Below are positions 48,861 to 61,050 of a DNA stretch of 64,000 bases, one piece after another. A model generated the notes under the pieces. It was not told the origin of the DNA, did not search any database, and saw only the letters and a list, made by a program, of their open reading frames with translations. Both the position numbers and the translations under genes were made by a program. Numbering within the stretch: the stretch's first letter is position 1; every line of letters begins with the position of its first letter. Source of the stretch: Isoetes taiwanensis (lineage: Eukaryota; Streptophyta; Lycopodiopsida; Isoetales; Isoetaceae); the NCBI GenBank assembly GCA_021234155.1, contig JAJEKV010000002.1:36309107-36373106 (forward strand), given 5' to 3'.

Positions 48861-50990
48861 AATAACATGATTCTTTGACTTTTGTTGCTTCCCATAGGAA
48901 TTTTTGCACTTTCTCTCTCCATTTTGACTTCTAGAGAGAGGATTTGACCTTAGACCATGGAGATGGCCAAATTAAGTGGAATTTTTTTATTTCACAAGAT
49001 GTGGTGGTATAGTGGGTGTGTGAGGTGTGAATGATGTATGAAAGAGATGTTTTGACTAGAAAAAATTCCCTAAGCCAATTTGCTATAGGAAATGAAGGCT
49101 AGGCAAGGGGTTTGAAGTCATATGGGATCTTTTGCATGGAAAAGAGATGAAGAGCTCAAGATATGGATCATATGAAATAATCATGCCAAGAACTCAATAG
49201 AAATACCACATACCAAGAATACTCAAGGGGTCTTCCAAACTTCAAATTTGCTTTGCTTGAATTACCGTTTCTAGCATACTTGTGTGATCTTTCATGAATG
49301 TCTTCACCTTGGTCTTCAGGTGTCCACTTATGATCTCTAGGGATGTGTTCTCTTCAAATCAATGGTGTTTGTGTATCTGTGCTCAAATCAACATGTAGGC
49401 ATAAGTAAACCAATATGTATCTTGCTCTTCTATGCTGCCATAGCATGGCACCATCATGCCAAATAGAAAGAACAGGCTAATCTCCCAGCCTCTTGTTTTG
49501 GCAAATGATCAACATGGAATTCCTGCTAGCTGCCAATATGGAGGTATGTTTGGCAGCTCAATGAACCTGCAATGGATTAGAAGAAAAGGGTGTTGGCAAA
49601 TGAACCAGATGATATATATGCGATTGTGAATGTGGAAAATAGGCGAATATGCATGACAAATGTGATTGTTATTAGAGAAAAAGGAACTGTTGGATGGGAG
49701 AATGACAACAGTCTAGTGGATTTGGTGAAGAATCATTAATCTGAAGTGTCTCAAGTGGATCAGGGGCAACTCTTGAGCAGGTTATTTTGAAATGAATGTA
49801 TGAGAGTACACCTGCATGTGACAATATATTTTTAGCACAATGAGCTGCTGTTATGGTGGCAATGGCAGCAGCTATGGATATGGAGAAATATGAAGGAGAG
49901 TGTGTGAATATGACATGTGTGACTGCAAATTCAAATGCACTTGCATGGAAATTAGAACTTAAGCAATAAGAACACTTAATTAGAGCTTTGAACAAGCTGA
50001 CACATGCATGAATCTCCCTGTCTTTGCATTAGTTTCAATAGTGGAAACCTCGAATATAAAAGTTTCAGCTAAATAACTTCTTTGATTTAAAAATATAAAC
50101 TATTTCCCAAACACTCTTGCATTATTTTTTCTCCTTTTCTTCTTTTATTTTTGGGTTGCCCCTAGGGGGGCAAACCCTCGTTATCAATGGGTATGTGGGC
50201 ATATCCGGATATATCTTAGACATATATGCCTAGCATATCTTGGTATTTGCTAAAAGCTGGCGGTGTACTGTAAGTGCTCGGTCATCGGCCCATTCCTTCC
50301 GCGAGGCGTGGCTATGGCGGGAAGAGGGTTGCAACCATCGAAAAAGATGGTTGGCTTTGTAATAATGTTCGGGATGGTGTCAAACCGTTGCATACAACGC
50401 ATAGCCCTGGTTTTCTAAGGTTGAAACTCATAGATCTAGGATCGGCCTATGTCTAAATATATGGTGAAAATGTGGTATCAGTCTTTGGATCTGAGGGATT
50501 AATGGGCCAGGATCACAAGTGCATGGAAGCCATGGAAGCTTTAGCGCCAAAAGGGCTCGTCAGCTGCTTGTGACTTTCATTTCTATAATTTTTGTACTTG
50601 AGTCGGGGTAGAAAAGTTTACAATAGTGATAATTATGTTATCGTCTTGATTTCCACCCGGAAGTTGCACCTCCACTTGAATCATAGAAAGTGGAAAACAT
50701 GAAACTTGGTCTTGGAGGTGATCATCAAAGAATAAATGGGTGCTTGCTATAGCTTTATCGGGGCACACACGCGAGCTGCGACGACATGAGGCACGAAAAT
50801 CTATGATAGAAGAGGTATCAATTATATTTGAATATATGAAAGTAAAAGTTGAAATAGATTAATCTATCGCACAACAAACGTCCACAAAGGTACGCTAGAC
50901 TAAATCACGAGGAAACAAACTCACAGTGTCATGTATCACGGAAGATCATTATTTAAAATTATTTATTGTTGATCACATTTCTAAGTTTAA
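48861..50990. other. No recognised gene
   Basis: Minus-strand ORF 49672-49995 and several short ORFs show no motif. A short G/C palindrome CCCCTAGGGGGG stands near 50159. Confidence 0.35.
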
Positions 50991-53900
50991 TAATGTTTCT
51001 TTTCTTTATAGGCAATGTGTAGGGGTCACTTCAACTATTCAAAACGTTTTGGCCTGGTGGGTGCACAAATAATTCATGATACTAACCTTTTTAGAGCACA
51101 CCCAAATTTGAGCTTTTATTTGGATGGAGCACCACGGTCGAGAATAGCATGGATGCATGTGCCAAATGGTTACATTCTCTTGCAAGTCCAAGATCCAAGG
51201 TCAATGGCATGAAGGGACAAGAAGTAAGTGCTTATGTAAGTAGCTACAATCTAGTTCTAAAATATGGAATTACTTATGGTAAAATAACGTTGCAGATTTT
51301 GCTTTTCAATTGCATGTCAAAATGGGACCCCCAACAATTGTTACCTTCTCTGCTGAATACATGTACAAAACAGGGTTGCTACTTTCTTTACTTATGACTC
51401 ATCCATAAGAACCTTTACTGGGCCATAATGATTTCTAATGTGCTTTATTCATATCCACGGGCATTCTAATCCAGGCATCAAATTTTGAAAACGCCAAGCA
51501 GCAGGCAATATTAACAGTTGCTAAATTACAAGCTTCCTTAGATCAATCTCACACACTTTGTTAGACTATGGACACTTCATTAGACTATGGCTAACAGGTT
51601 AAAGAAAGTGATAGCTCAAGTGATGTAGTGATGTCTTTCTCACCAGTCTTTTTCTTTTTGTGGGGTGACTAAAGATCACCTGTTCTACAAACTGCTGTGC
51701 GAACTAAATTGAGTTGATTTAAGCCAGGTCCTCTTATGTTTATTATAAGTGATCCATTTTCTGCATGAAGGATGACAGAAAATGCTTTCAAGATGTGCAA
51801 GCGAAGATATCATTGATTAAGTAGTTATCTAGAGAAAAGATGCCAAACATCAAACTTAATGGAGATGTGGAAAAATGAATTGTTTGTGCCTCATTCAGTT
51901 ATCCTTCTCCAGTGTGGCTGGTTCGAGTCTACCTATTGCACCTCCATGGCTATCTTTCATCTGTGTTGAAAAACTGGGGCATAAAGGTATTGTGGCTCTT
52001 GAATCAAATTGGAGTGGCTGGCCAACTAATCAGATGTTCAGTAGTGCTGTGAATAGATTGCATGGATGTCTCAGGTCAATATCTTGATTTTTCAGGGTAT
52101 ACTGGATCTCTATTTTTTGTTGCTTCATGAGCAAGTTCACCGCTCTCATGTCCAAAGACGTGGGAGCACAAGATTCTGAGAACCTGTTACAAGGGGACCA
52201 ACAGAATGTTCCACAACAAAGTTTGAGATTTCCACAATGAAATGGTTTACTATTTCCCCATAGACAATGCCGGGCACGCGTACCAGCTGAGGTTGCATAT
52301 GCTAGGACTCCGGTGTAGACTTAGGAACTCTGGCCTTATCAAAGGAAAATGTTGTGCTATTACATCTCAAAGGATTTGGAATTATGTAATGTTCAAAAGA
52401 AGCTTTGCACCTTATCGGAGGAATGGGTTAGGGATAAGATCTAGGCCTACCACTTTGAGCAATTTGACCTCATTCCCTATTTGACCGTATATAATCACGA
52501 CATTCTGTGCATTCCACTGTTTGACCTAGCAGTAAAATTTTTTAGAAGAAAGAGAATTAAGCTACGTTTTAAGGGGAGGACAGAGGCATCATCCATGCAG
52601 TGCTAGGATAATATGGAATTAGCAGTTTCTTGAAGAGAGGGCATGCATAACAACCTCTGCTCTCTATGTAAATACTTTGAAGATCTTATGTTTGTCACTA
52701 GCAGAAGAGTTTTACACTCCACTGAAATGTTTTTCAAGTTATTTAACTTTGATAACTTCTTTCTCAAGTTCGATCATGTCATGGATATTTGTACATAAAC
52801 GAGATAACTTTGATATGAGTTATGACGTGCTTACTCTTTCTTGGTTAAAAATGTGTCTTTTAATTCCAAACGACACTTTGTGCCAGCCCAAAACATTCGG
52901 GAGGTAGGCGAGGGACATGCAGAATTTTATGTACAACACGTTCAAAGAGCAGTAGTTATAGCTGCACGCACTTGTATTGTTTTCCTTTAGCGTAGTCTCT
53001 GAATTTCTAAGAACATATGCCGGTTTTAAGATTGAGATCCACGTGGGGATGCTGTTGAGCTATCGGGGTTCAGTTATAATGCCATTGATGCCTATAACAA
53101 AGTGGGCCTTGAGATCTTTCATGGCAAAAGCTTTTAAGCAACAATGGGAAGCAATGCAACAAAGCTATTGGAATAAGGTATTAAAATATAATTCAACCTC
53201 CAATTGAAATATATAAAGAAATCTTATTCGAATTATCTCAATGCATTATTCTTGAGGAACCTGGTTCATTGGTATTCAAAATGAAATTGAGGGCCTTAGA
53301 AGTTCTTTGTTTCCCCGATGGTGGTGTGTGTATGGAAAATGCCGTTCATTATTCAAGGCGAGTCTACCACGGCAATCATAGGGAGTCTAAAAAAATGGTC
53401 TTAAGCGGGATGTGGCCCTATATAAAGAACAATATTGGGCCCACGCGGTCTTTGTCTTGCCATCATTACAACGGCATTAAGGGCTAAGGTTGTTTGCCAG
53501 ACAAAATCACAGGATTCATTTCGCGGTCGAGTCTGATAGACCTTCTTTATTTACCCAAGCCCCCCGGACCCTTCTGATTACACATCAGCTAGATTAACCA
53601 AAAAAAACTTCGAAACTAATGTCATTTTTACAGGTGTTATTCTTTGGTTCCCTATATCTTGGTGCAGATCTCTTGAAGATTTTAAATGGCAATCAATTGG
53701 CGATGTAGAAGAAAAGAGATTAAAATATGTTTACTGTGGCATTGTAATAGTGGAAAACAAAGGAATACAATGTAGATCATATGAAAATAACATGGCTTAA
53801 AAGCCTTCTGCTGGGTATTGGCAATATGCAGATAGCTACCAATAGATGTTAAAATCTATCTAAGCATAACTATTTGGGAGAACCATGAAAATACTTGGAT

Positions 53901-54600
53901 ATACAAGCGACATGCAGATTATGGCATATTTTGATTTTTATATGTTGTAGTGTTGCATGATTTGGATCCAGTATTTAGGAAAGTATTTAGGAAATTTTCT
54001 CGATCTGAAATGTTTGCAAAGCCAATGGACTTGCCACTTCCTATGGTATAGACCTATTAATTTACTCTATGTGGACAACCTTTTACATATCATATTCCAT
54101 ATATAATCACTAAGTAAGGTGACCGTGTCTATTTCAACATGCTTAGAGATTTAATTGGCGACGTTATTGCATCATTCCCTCTAGCTATAACCTAAGAGTG
54201 TGCAAGTGATTACATCTCAAACTTGGGCTATAGAAATCCAACAATACACTAGGAAATAAATTATGACTCAAGCCTGCTTACATCATATTGATACTATTCT
54301 TGCACCATAGTAATGCAACTCTAGATTAGCACTCTTGCTCTTGGCATGCAACCCAAACTTAAATCATAGAAACTATACTACACTGCACCTCTTGCATCAA
54401 TATTCATATATGGGTATAATTCCTGACGATGTGGTTTCTAGGTCTTGCAACTGATTGTTGATGCTTGAGAAGATGAAAACAACAAATTAAAAATCAGGCA
54501 AACAGACCCTCGGTCCACTAGAGGGCAACCCTCCGTGCGCAGCACCTTGTTATGTTTTGCAATCATAGTCAGTTTAAAAGCAAACTAGACTAACCTACCT
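50991..54600. other. Region of unassigned plus-strand ORFs
   Basis: Plus-strand frames at 51015-51212 (FGLVGAQIIHDTNLFRAHPN), 51875-52087, 52242-52484, 52977-53207 and 53269-53487 are of moderate length and gene-like composition. I cannot place any in a family, and no splice-consistent chain joins them. They may be a decayed element or exons of an unrecognised gene. Confidence 0.3.
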
Positions 54601-54639
54601 ACCAATTCTAAATAAGCTTCTAACTAAATAAACTTAAAG

Positions 54640-55760
54640 CAACATGTTGTTGCCAGTATCTCTTCAAGTGCAAAATGTTGATGGGATTTAGAAGCTCGTT
54701 GCCATCAAGCACATCCTTCAACCAATAGGAGTCTTTACCTGCTTTCCCAATTACTTCAAAAAGCCCTGCTCTTAAAGGTTCTCAAATTTTACTGCTACAT
54801 CTTCCCTTGCCTTATTCCATTTAAGAACCAATTCACATGTTTTGAAGGTACCTCGGAGCTTATGAGCAGCTTTAAATGCTGCTATGTCTTTGGCTTTCTT
54901 GATCAGAACTGCATTATCAGCTTCATATCTGTATTTCAAGGTACATCAACCTTATACACCTTTCTCTTAGTGCATCCTCCATTTTCAGAAATTTATTTGA
55001 TAGGCCAATCTAAGAGATGGGAATCAAAATCGATTGCTTTAATTCTATGCCATAAACAAGGTTGAAGGGTGTATGCTTAGTAGATGCTTTAATGGTGGTC
55101 CTATATGCCCATAATGCATCATGCAACTTCCAAATACCAATCTCTTTGGAAATGCTAATGGTTTTAATGATTGACTTCCCAAAAAAGCTTTTAGCGTGCT
55201 TGACTTTGAGTGGCCAGCTGATGAGGCAAATGGTTTGGTTCATGAATTGACTTCCCCTATCGGAACAATTTTAAAGGGATCCCAAATCGAGCACAAATAT
55301 TCTCATGGAGGAAATCTTGATGTGGTGGCTGTTTGCCTCTCTAAGTGGATTTGCTTCAGCCTATTTTGTAGAAATAATCTATGGCCACAAGGATAAATTG
55401 GTGTTGAGCTGATGAGGGAGGATCTATTGGACTTATAAAATCAAATCCCCATGTTTGAAATGGCCTAGAAGTAAGAAGTCTTTGGCTGATCTTCTTCTTT
55501 AATGTATTTGATTAAAACACGACAAACCATCTAAGAAGAATAGATCTCTTTTCAACTTATTGACGTATAATACTTCTTCAAAAGAAAAGGCAAAAGTAGC
55601 AATCTTTTAATGGCTAGCCTTGTTCAAATCCTATAATCAATGCAAATTCTTATGGTTTTGTTTTTACTTCCGGGGTACAATGCAAGATAACCATTACGGA
55701 TTCACTATTTTACGAGATCACACACATCTTTCATCTTATATAATTCTTCCTTGATTAGGA
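54640..55760 (-). mobile_element. Ty3/gypsy integrase and reverse transcriptase remnants
   Basis: Read on the minus strand. 55640-55760 gives IKEELYKMKDVCDLVK and then KNKTIRICIDYR, the start of a gypsy reverse transcriptase. After a deletion, 55370-55480 gives PFQTWGFDFISPI and VAIDYF, the integrase core start. Then come HENICARFGIPLKL, WKLHDALWAYRTTIKAS and FNLVYGIE (55060-55160), the end of the integrase, and KAAHKLRGTF (about 54840). Many stops and shifts occur. Confidence 0.75.
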
Positions 55761-55802
55761 GCTAGGAGATGCATTTATTCTTCTTCTTTTGCTGCAGCAT
55801 GT

Positions 55803-55834
55803 TTTATTCTTCTATTCTATTCTATTCTATTCTT
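55803..55834. repeat. Pentanucleotide microsatellite (TTCTA)n
   Basis: Five to six units of the same TTCTA motif as at 43934, within the gypsy remnant. Confidence 0.9.
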
Positions 55835-56079
55835 TGTTTTTTATTTCAAGCTCCACATACTTCTTTATCAACACCAATCGGTTCATTTGTAATCAGGCAA
55901 ACCCATCTTTCCATTCATCAAAATTTAGTGACAAAAGACTCATCATCCTCTTTGATTAAATCCCCAACATATATAAATTCTATCTTGACCCTTTTTATTT
56001 ACTTTTGCCTATTTTGCATTTTTTCTTGCATTTGATTACCAAAGATAGGATAGGTTATGAGAGTTGTCCCCTTTCCAAA

Positions 56080-56660
56080 TCTTCTTCTTGAAGATTTCTC
56101 TTTCAGCTAAATGTTCAAGTGGAACATACAATACATCGACCTTACAATTTTGCTCTCTTGGCACATGGCATAATTTCAAGACTTAAAGTTTGCCAATTCT
56201 CCCCAAGGCTTTGTCTCTTAACAAAATCCTTCATGTCTTCATTTTTGCTTGATACTCCCCAATATCGTGCCCAAACCAAGCTGTGAATCTCCAAGATAAC
56301 AATCTCATTAATGTTCAAATTTCTTGGCTGTGAAGTCCCATATCAAAAGCCTTGTATTCTGCCATATTTGGAAAAATTACGCCTACTTTTGCAAAAGCAA
56401 CACATTAGAAGAATCTTTAAGAATAGCGGTAGAAGGCGAGGGCCACACTTAATCTCTTTGAGACACCACCATCAAACCACAAATAAACCAAATTTTTTTT
56501 TTTGAAAGATTTACCTCCATAGGTTCTAAGTTTGGAAATTGATAATTTGTAGCTAGCTCATGATATTCTCCGCGAGGTTGGCACGGAATATCTTCTTCAA
56601 TGTAAAAATTCAAAGCTTCAAACTCTCCCCACCTTATTTGTAGAGTGTTGCTCTTCTTTT
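56080..56660 (-). mobile_element. Ty3/gypsy RNase H remnant
   Basis: The minus strand reads WGEFEALNFYIEEDIP, then after a short gap VYLWFDGGVS, FPNMAEYKAFDMGL, GEYQAKMKT and LKLCHVPREQNCKVD. This is the DG...AEY.A...GL...GEY...HVPR.NN pattern of the plant gypsy RNase H domain. Frames are broken. It lies 5' (on the minus strand) of the reverse transcriptase remnant, the reverse of the normal RT then RNase H order. Confidence 0.65.
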
Positions 56661-57189
56661 ACCATTTGAAAATAGTACACTCTCCCCTTGACCACACATG
56701 CCTTGCATCTCGGTGACAACCATTTCCTTCCCAAAAGAGCGGATCATAAATGCTGACTTCTCATCTATTCCTTCAAAGCAACAACCACAAAGTTGGCGTA
56801 TGCTATCCCTTCCACATCAATTGACACGTTTGCCAACTATTCCCGCATGGGGTTTTTGGTGTTTGGCAGGGAATGATTTTTTAAGACCATGAGCCTTTTT
56901 GTCAATTTTTAAGACCACACAATCTCATGATATGATGAGGCGTGGGGCTCATCATTGGAAATGACCGTTAGGCTTAAATTTCCACACACCTGCTGTGCTG
57001 AGATTTTCTTGAATGTCCATAAGCCCTTATTCGGGCTTTCGGATCCCTATTTTAGCCTGTTTAATCTCCTTTTGGTTTTCAGCAATAGCGGGTTGAAGCG
57101 GCATTCTATGTTTGTGCATCTCAAAAGGTTCTATTAAGCTTGGTTTAACCTAAGCTCGATCTGTCACGATCGCTTTACTTTGAAGCAAA

Positions 57190-60100
57190 AGCGTGGCGGC
57201 AAAGGGACAAAGATTCAATGGCGGAGGAGGGCGTCGAAGTAAAGCAGGGGACCCGGATTTTTGTCTTATCAAAACGGCTTGGGAAAGAGCTCATCACGAT
57301 GGTCAGGGTGCAGATTCGAAGTTACACAGTCTCACGAACTTCGTTAGATAGAGTTAACTCAGCTCAAGAAAACCATAGAGGCATTAGCGGCCGGGTTGGG
57401 TTAATTTGGAGAAGAAACAAGTAGTCATAGGGCCCGATACAAATTTAAAGGATGAAGTCTGGACAATTTTGGAAGAAGAAGAAAAAAAAAAAGAGCCTCG
57501 GGTTAAAGGTGATTTGGCATTAGGAGGAAGGGCAAAAGAAGATATTAAGATAATCTAAATATACAGTTCTGTGGAAGTAGCGGGCGGCTCCCGGTGATGA
57601 TGTAGCTGTGCTTGATGCACTTGGAGGCTTGAGGAAAAGAGTGAAGCCGAGCGCGCATCTTAGTAAAAATTGCAGAGGGTGAATCAACAAGGTAGAAATG
57701 TTAAAAGCTGGGGAGGCCCAAATTTGAAGAGGATCGATTTTTGGGGTACGTGAGAGTTCAGCGGCGCTGGCACAAACCGTCACTGCGGCATTGAGACAAG
57801 TTAAAAGAGCTAGAAAGAAAGAGAGAAAATGGGGCATTTTAGGGTAGGCGGGTTATCATAAGAGATCGGAAGAATAGGAATTCTTAAACCCAATGAGCAT
57901 AAATCAGGCTGCCTATATGTCGATTTGGATGTTTAAATGCTAGAGGTCCAAGGGCTTGAACTCTTGTCTTATTATGTTAAGTGAGGAAGCAGCTAGATGT
58001 TTTCTTTATTGTAGAAACGTAGTAGGAACATGAAACACCGCGGGGTACCAATAGTCGAAATTATAAAACTTTTAAATGCGGAATAGGAAGCCAAACCCGG
58101 GGAAGACCTTATGGAAGCATAGCTTGTTATGTGCATGACGGTTTGCTCAAGTTTGTTTGTTTAGAACCGCGAAGATCTTAAGAAGATAAAATTTTGTAGC
58201 AATTAGGTATCATCTCTCTTCCATTATAGCGACGAGGTGATAAAGATCTGATAATAGTAGAACGGTATATATTTCATCGGTAGATCAACAACAATGGCGT
58301 AATGTCGGACTTGGTTCATTTGTATCCGCGATGGAAAAATGATTCACATGTCTTTGCTTGTTGGTGATTTTAATTGTTGAATGAGGCGGTTTGCAAGCCG
58401 AGATCAAATATATTTGAATGGCTCACCTGACAATTTGGAAGTAATGCGATCAATAGGTCGTTTCGCGGGAAAGTATGAACATAGGTGAAGTTAATGAAAC
58501 GGGCGAGCGCTATTACATTTTTGTAAATATTTGGACTTGATAGTATTCAATGAGGTTGCCTCAGGTCTGTCCGGGCTTTACTCGCCTCGAAGAGTGAGAA
58601 TCTGCGAGGTCCGGTTTACATATTAGTGGTAGCAGGGTGTTTGGTGGTAATCTTTGTAGCACGGGACGCTCCATAAGTTCGAGAATGAATTGCGCCGACT
58701 TTGCGAGTACGATCATGCTTGCATTCCGTTTCAATTGGGTATAAAGGATGGCTGCAGAAAGTGCCTTCCAGGTTTTGATATAAATGGAAATAAAATTTCC
58801 AAGAGATTGAGAGGTATGTTCGCATTTGTCACTGCATATATACCGAAATTTCTTTCTAAGTTAAAGTAGCGGTAGTAACAAGTGCTTGACTGGAATATAT
58901 AGGAAATGTAAGTGGACACTGGCGAAGCCTTTAGGGAATGCGGACGTGCAAGGGTAAAAGCAAGAAAACAATGCAAATCTTGTAGAAGGATTAAAGAAAT
59001 ATATAGCCATAAATGGTTTAGATAAAAGTCAGGGCGTACTATGATATAGATCTGGGGATGGATCCACAAAGGTTTTGGAAGGTTGAAAGCTACTTTAGTA
59101 TGGGTTTACTCCTCGCGGTCTTGTGTATGGCGTAATAAATTTCACTACTAAGGGGTGTTGGGGTTGGGCGCTACACGAATGCACATTCACGTTTTGTGTA
59201 GATCCACGGTGATGTCGAGAAGGAAGGAATTATAGATTGACTATCAAGAGGAATTTAAAAAGCACTGGCATTCAACTCACGGGAAGCTGGCTGCAAAATT
59301 TGTTTTTTAGCGAAATGTAGCGTTGCGCTCTTTGGCAAGCGAATTTTGGAAGGTTTCACCCCGCCGGGGCTGGACCATGGTATCGTTTCCATTTATTTAT
59401 AAAAGGAACCGCGAATGACGGAAACTATAGCACCACCATTACCGCCAGATAATCAAAACAAACCGAAGTCTAAGAATAAAACCTTGATTTCTTTACATTT
59501 TATTGATTTTGCAAAAGGCTTTTCGATCACCGGTTCAGCGGCAAAACTAATTGGTAAATTCTAACACGGTGGGGTACCAAAAGGGGTATTGGTTGTCGGG
59601 TGCAGAGCACCCAGAAATGTTCCGGGGAGGTGAGTCACTCCGGTGGTATGTGAGATGTGGAAATTACTAAAGTGATTGTAGGAATTTGAGCAAAGGCACT
59701 TCCCAATATACTACTCCATTTAGTTTTGCATCCATGATTAGGCAGGCACCGCCAACAAAAAGGTTATGGCACCACTGACTTGCTTGAGAATAGTAGGCTG
59801 TGCTTTTTTTTTCTTGATGATTTATTCTTGTATATACCAGAAAGATATCTTGGAGTTAGGTTAAGGCTTGTAGACTTGTAACAGAGTTTGACATAAACTT
59901 AGAAAAGACTAAAATTATATGTTTTGGAAAAATATTGCGGCTCATGTTATGTACCAATCTGAAAGAAAAGAGCAAGTTTAATTCCTATAAATACCTTGGA
60001 CATGAGGTCTATCTTGGTAGGAGAAGTTGGACCCAAAGGTGTGGATAGCAGAATTTCATGACATTGAAAGCATTTTATCACGATGCTTAATCAAAGCCAG

Positions 60101-61050
60101 AGCAAGCAAATGTGCATTCAATATGGAAGCGGTTGTTTGACACATTATTAATGCGGTTACATTATATGCTTGTGAATTATGGGGGCCCCTCCTTATCAAA
60201 GGGAAGTGGAACACATTGGAACAAATCTGAGAAAACAACTGAAGTACATTTGTTTTAAAGTGAAGAGGTCGGTGCCTTGCTGATTTTGCTATTGGAAAGT
60301 GGATCATACCCTTTGGAATTCAAAAGCGGTACGTGGCAAAGCGATTCACTTGAATAAAAAGGGTGAAGGATCATCATTGGCATGTCGCGGCAATTAAGGC
60401 CTCCATGGCGTTGGGGATCTTGGAAAAAAAACAAGCTGGCATAAAAAGGTATCTGCGGTGGCTGAACGGTTGCATCTTTCTATGGCTGATTTGGTAAACA
60501 AATTCAAAGAGCATTTGAAGCGGTATATTACAAGTGCTCGCGATAAAGAAGAAGGTCGAGATATTATTTGGCAGACTTTAACCTAGAAGCAAAGCATGGC
60601 ATCAGGTTATATCTTAGCCATAAAGACATGTAATGATAGGGCCGAATACTGTTTATGCTTCGAATGCGCGCTCGAGTTCACATCATCTCATGATTGAAAG
60701 CGAGGGGAGATGGATTAGCCTTCTAGGGAAGAGAAATGCAGAGTGGGATTGGACATGAAGCGAAGCACGTATTTATATTTCATTGCCCTCGGTTTTGGAT
60801 CGCCGAGAAAAATACTCCCAAGTAAAGATTGGGATCATGAGAACTTGGTAACTCTTTTCGAGAAATACTCTACAATATGTCTAGTAGCAAAATTCCTTAG
60901 AAGAGCTTCTTGCGAGAACGCAAATGGATAGTGAAGAAAATACTCCTTTTCTTGGAGAATAGATGTAAAGCTGTAGTTGTCCATGGCCTCTGGTCTTTGT
61001 TGGACATTAATAACTCTTATTACTCTTATTATTATTATTACTTATATTAA
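57190..61050 (+). mobile_element. Near full-length, degenerate LINE (endonuclease plus reverse transcriptase)
   Basis: Starts near an open frame 57218-57424 (MAEEGVEVKQGTRIFVLS). The endonuclease-like domain at about 57930-58400 reads RFGCLNARGP, KQLDVFFIVET, RPYGSIACYVHDGLLKF, DLIIVERYIFH and HVFAC. The reverse transcriptase is shown by LHFIDFAKGF at 59492 (usual FIDFAKAFD) and FFLDDLFL near 59806 (usual FADDL). Then come long C-terminal frames with AERLHLSMADLVNKFKEHLK and a DWDHENLVTLFEKYS end (60743-60931). It ends in an ATT/TATTACTC-rich tail at about 61005-61050 rather than poly(A). In-frame stops occur throughout. The C-terminal style is nearer to the 8.4-9.4 kb LINE than to the two poly(A) LINEs. 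Confidence 0.65.

Noticed and set aside
48587-48922. His-rich minus-strand ORF
   Set aside because: It is the complement of GGTGATG-type repeats.
49672-49995. Minus-strand 107-codon ORF
   Set aside because: No motif, biased composition and no neighbouring support.
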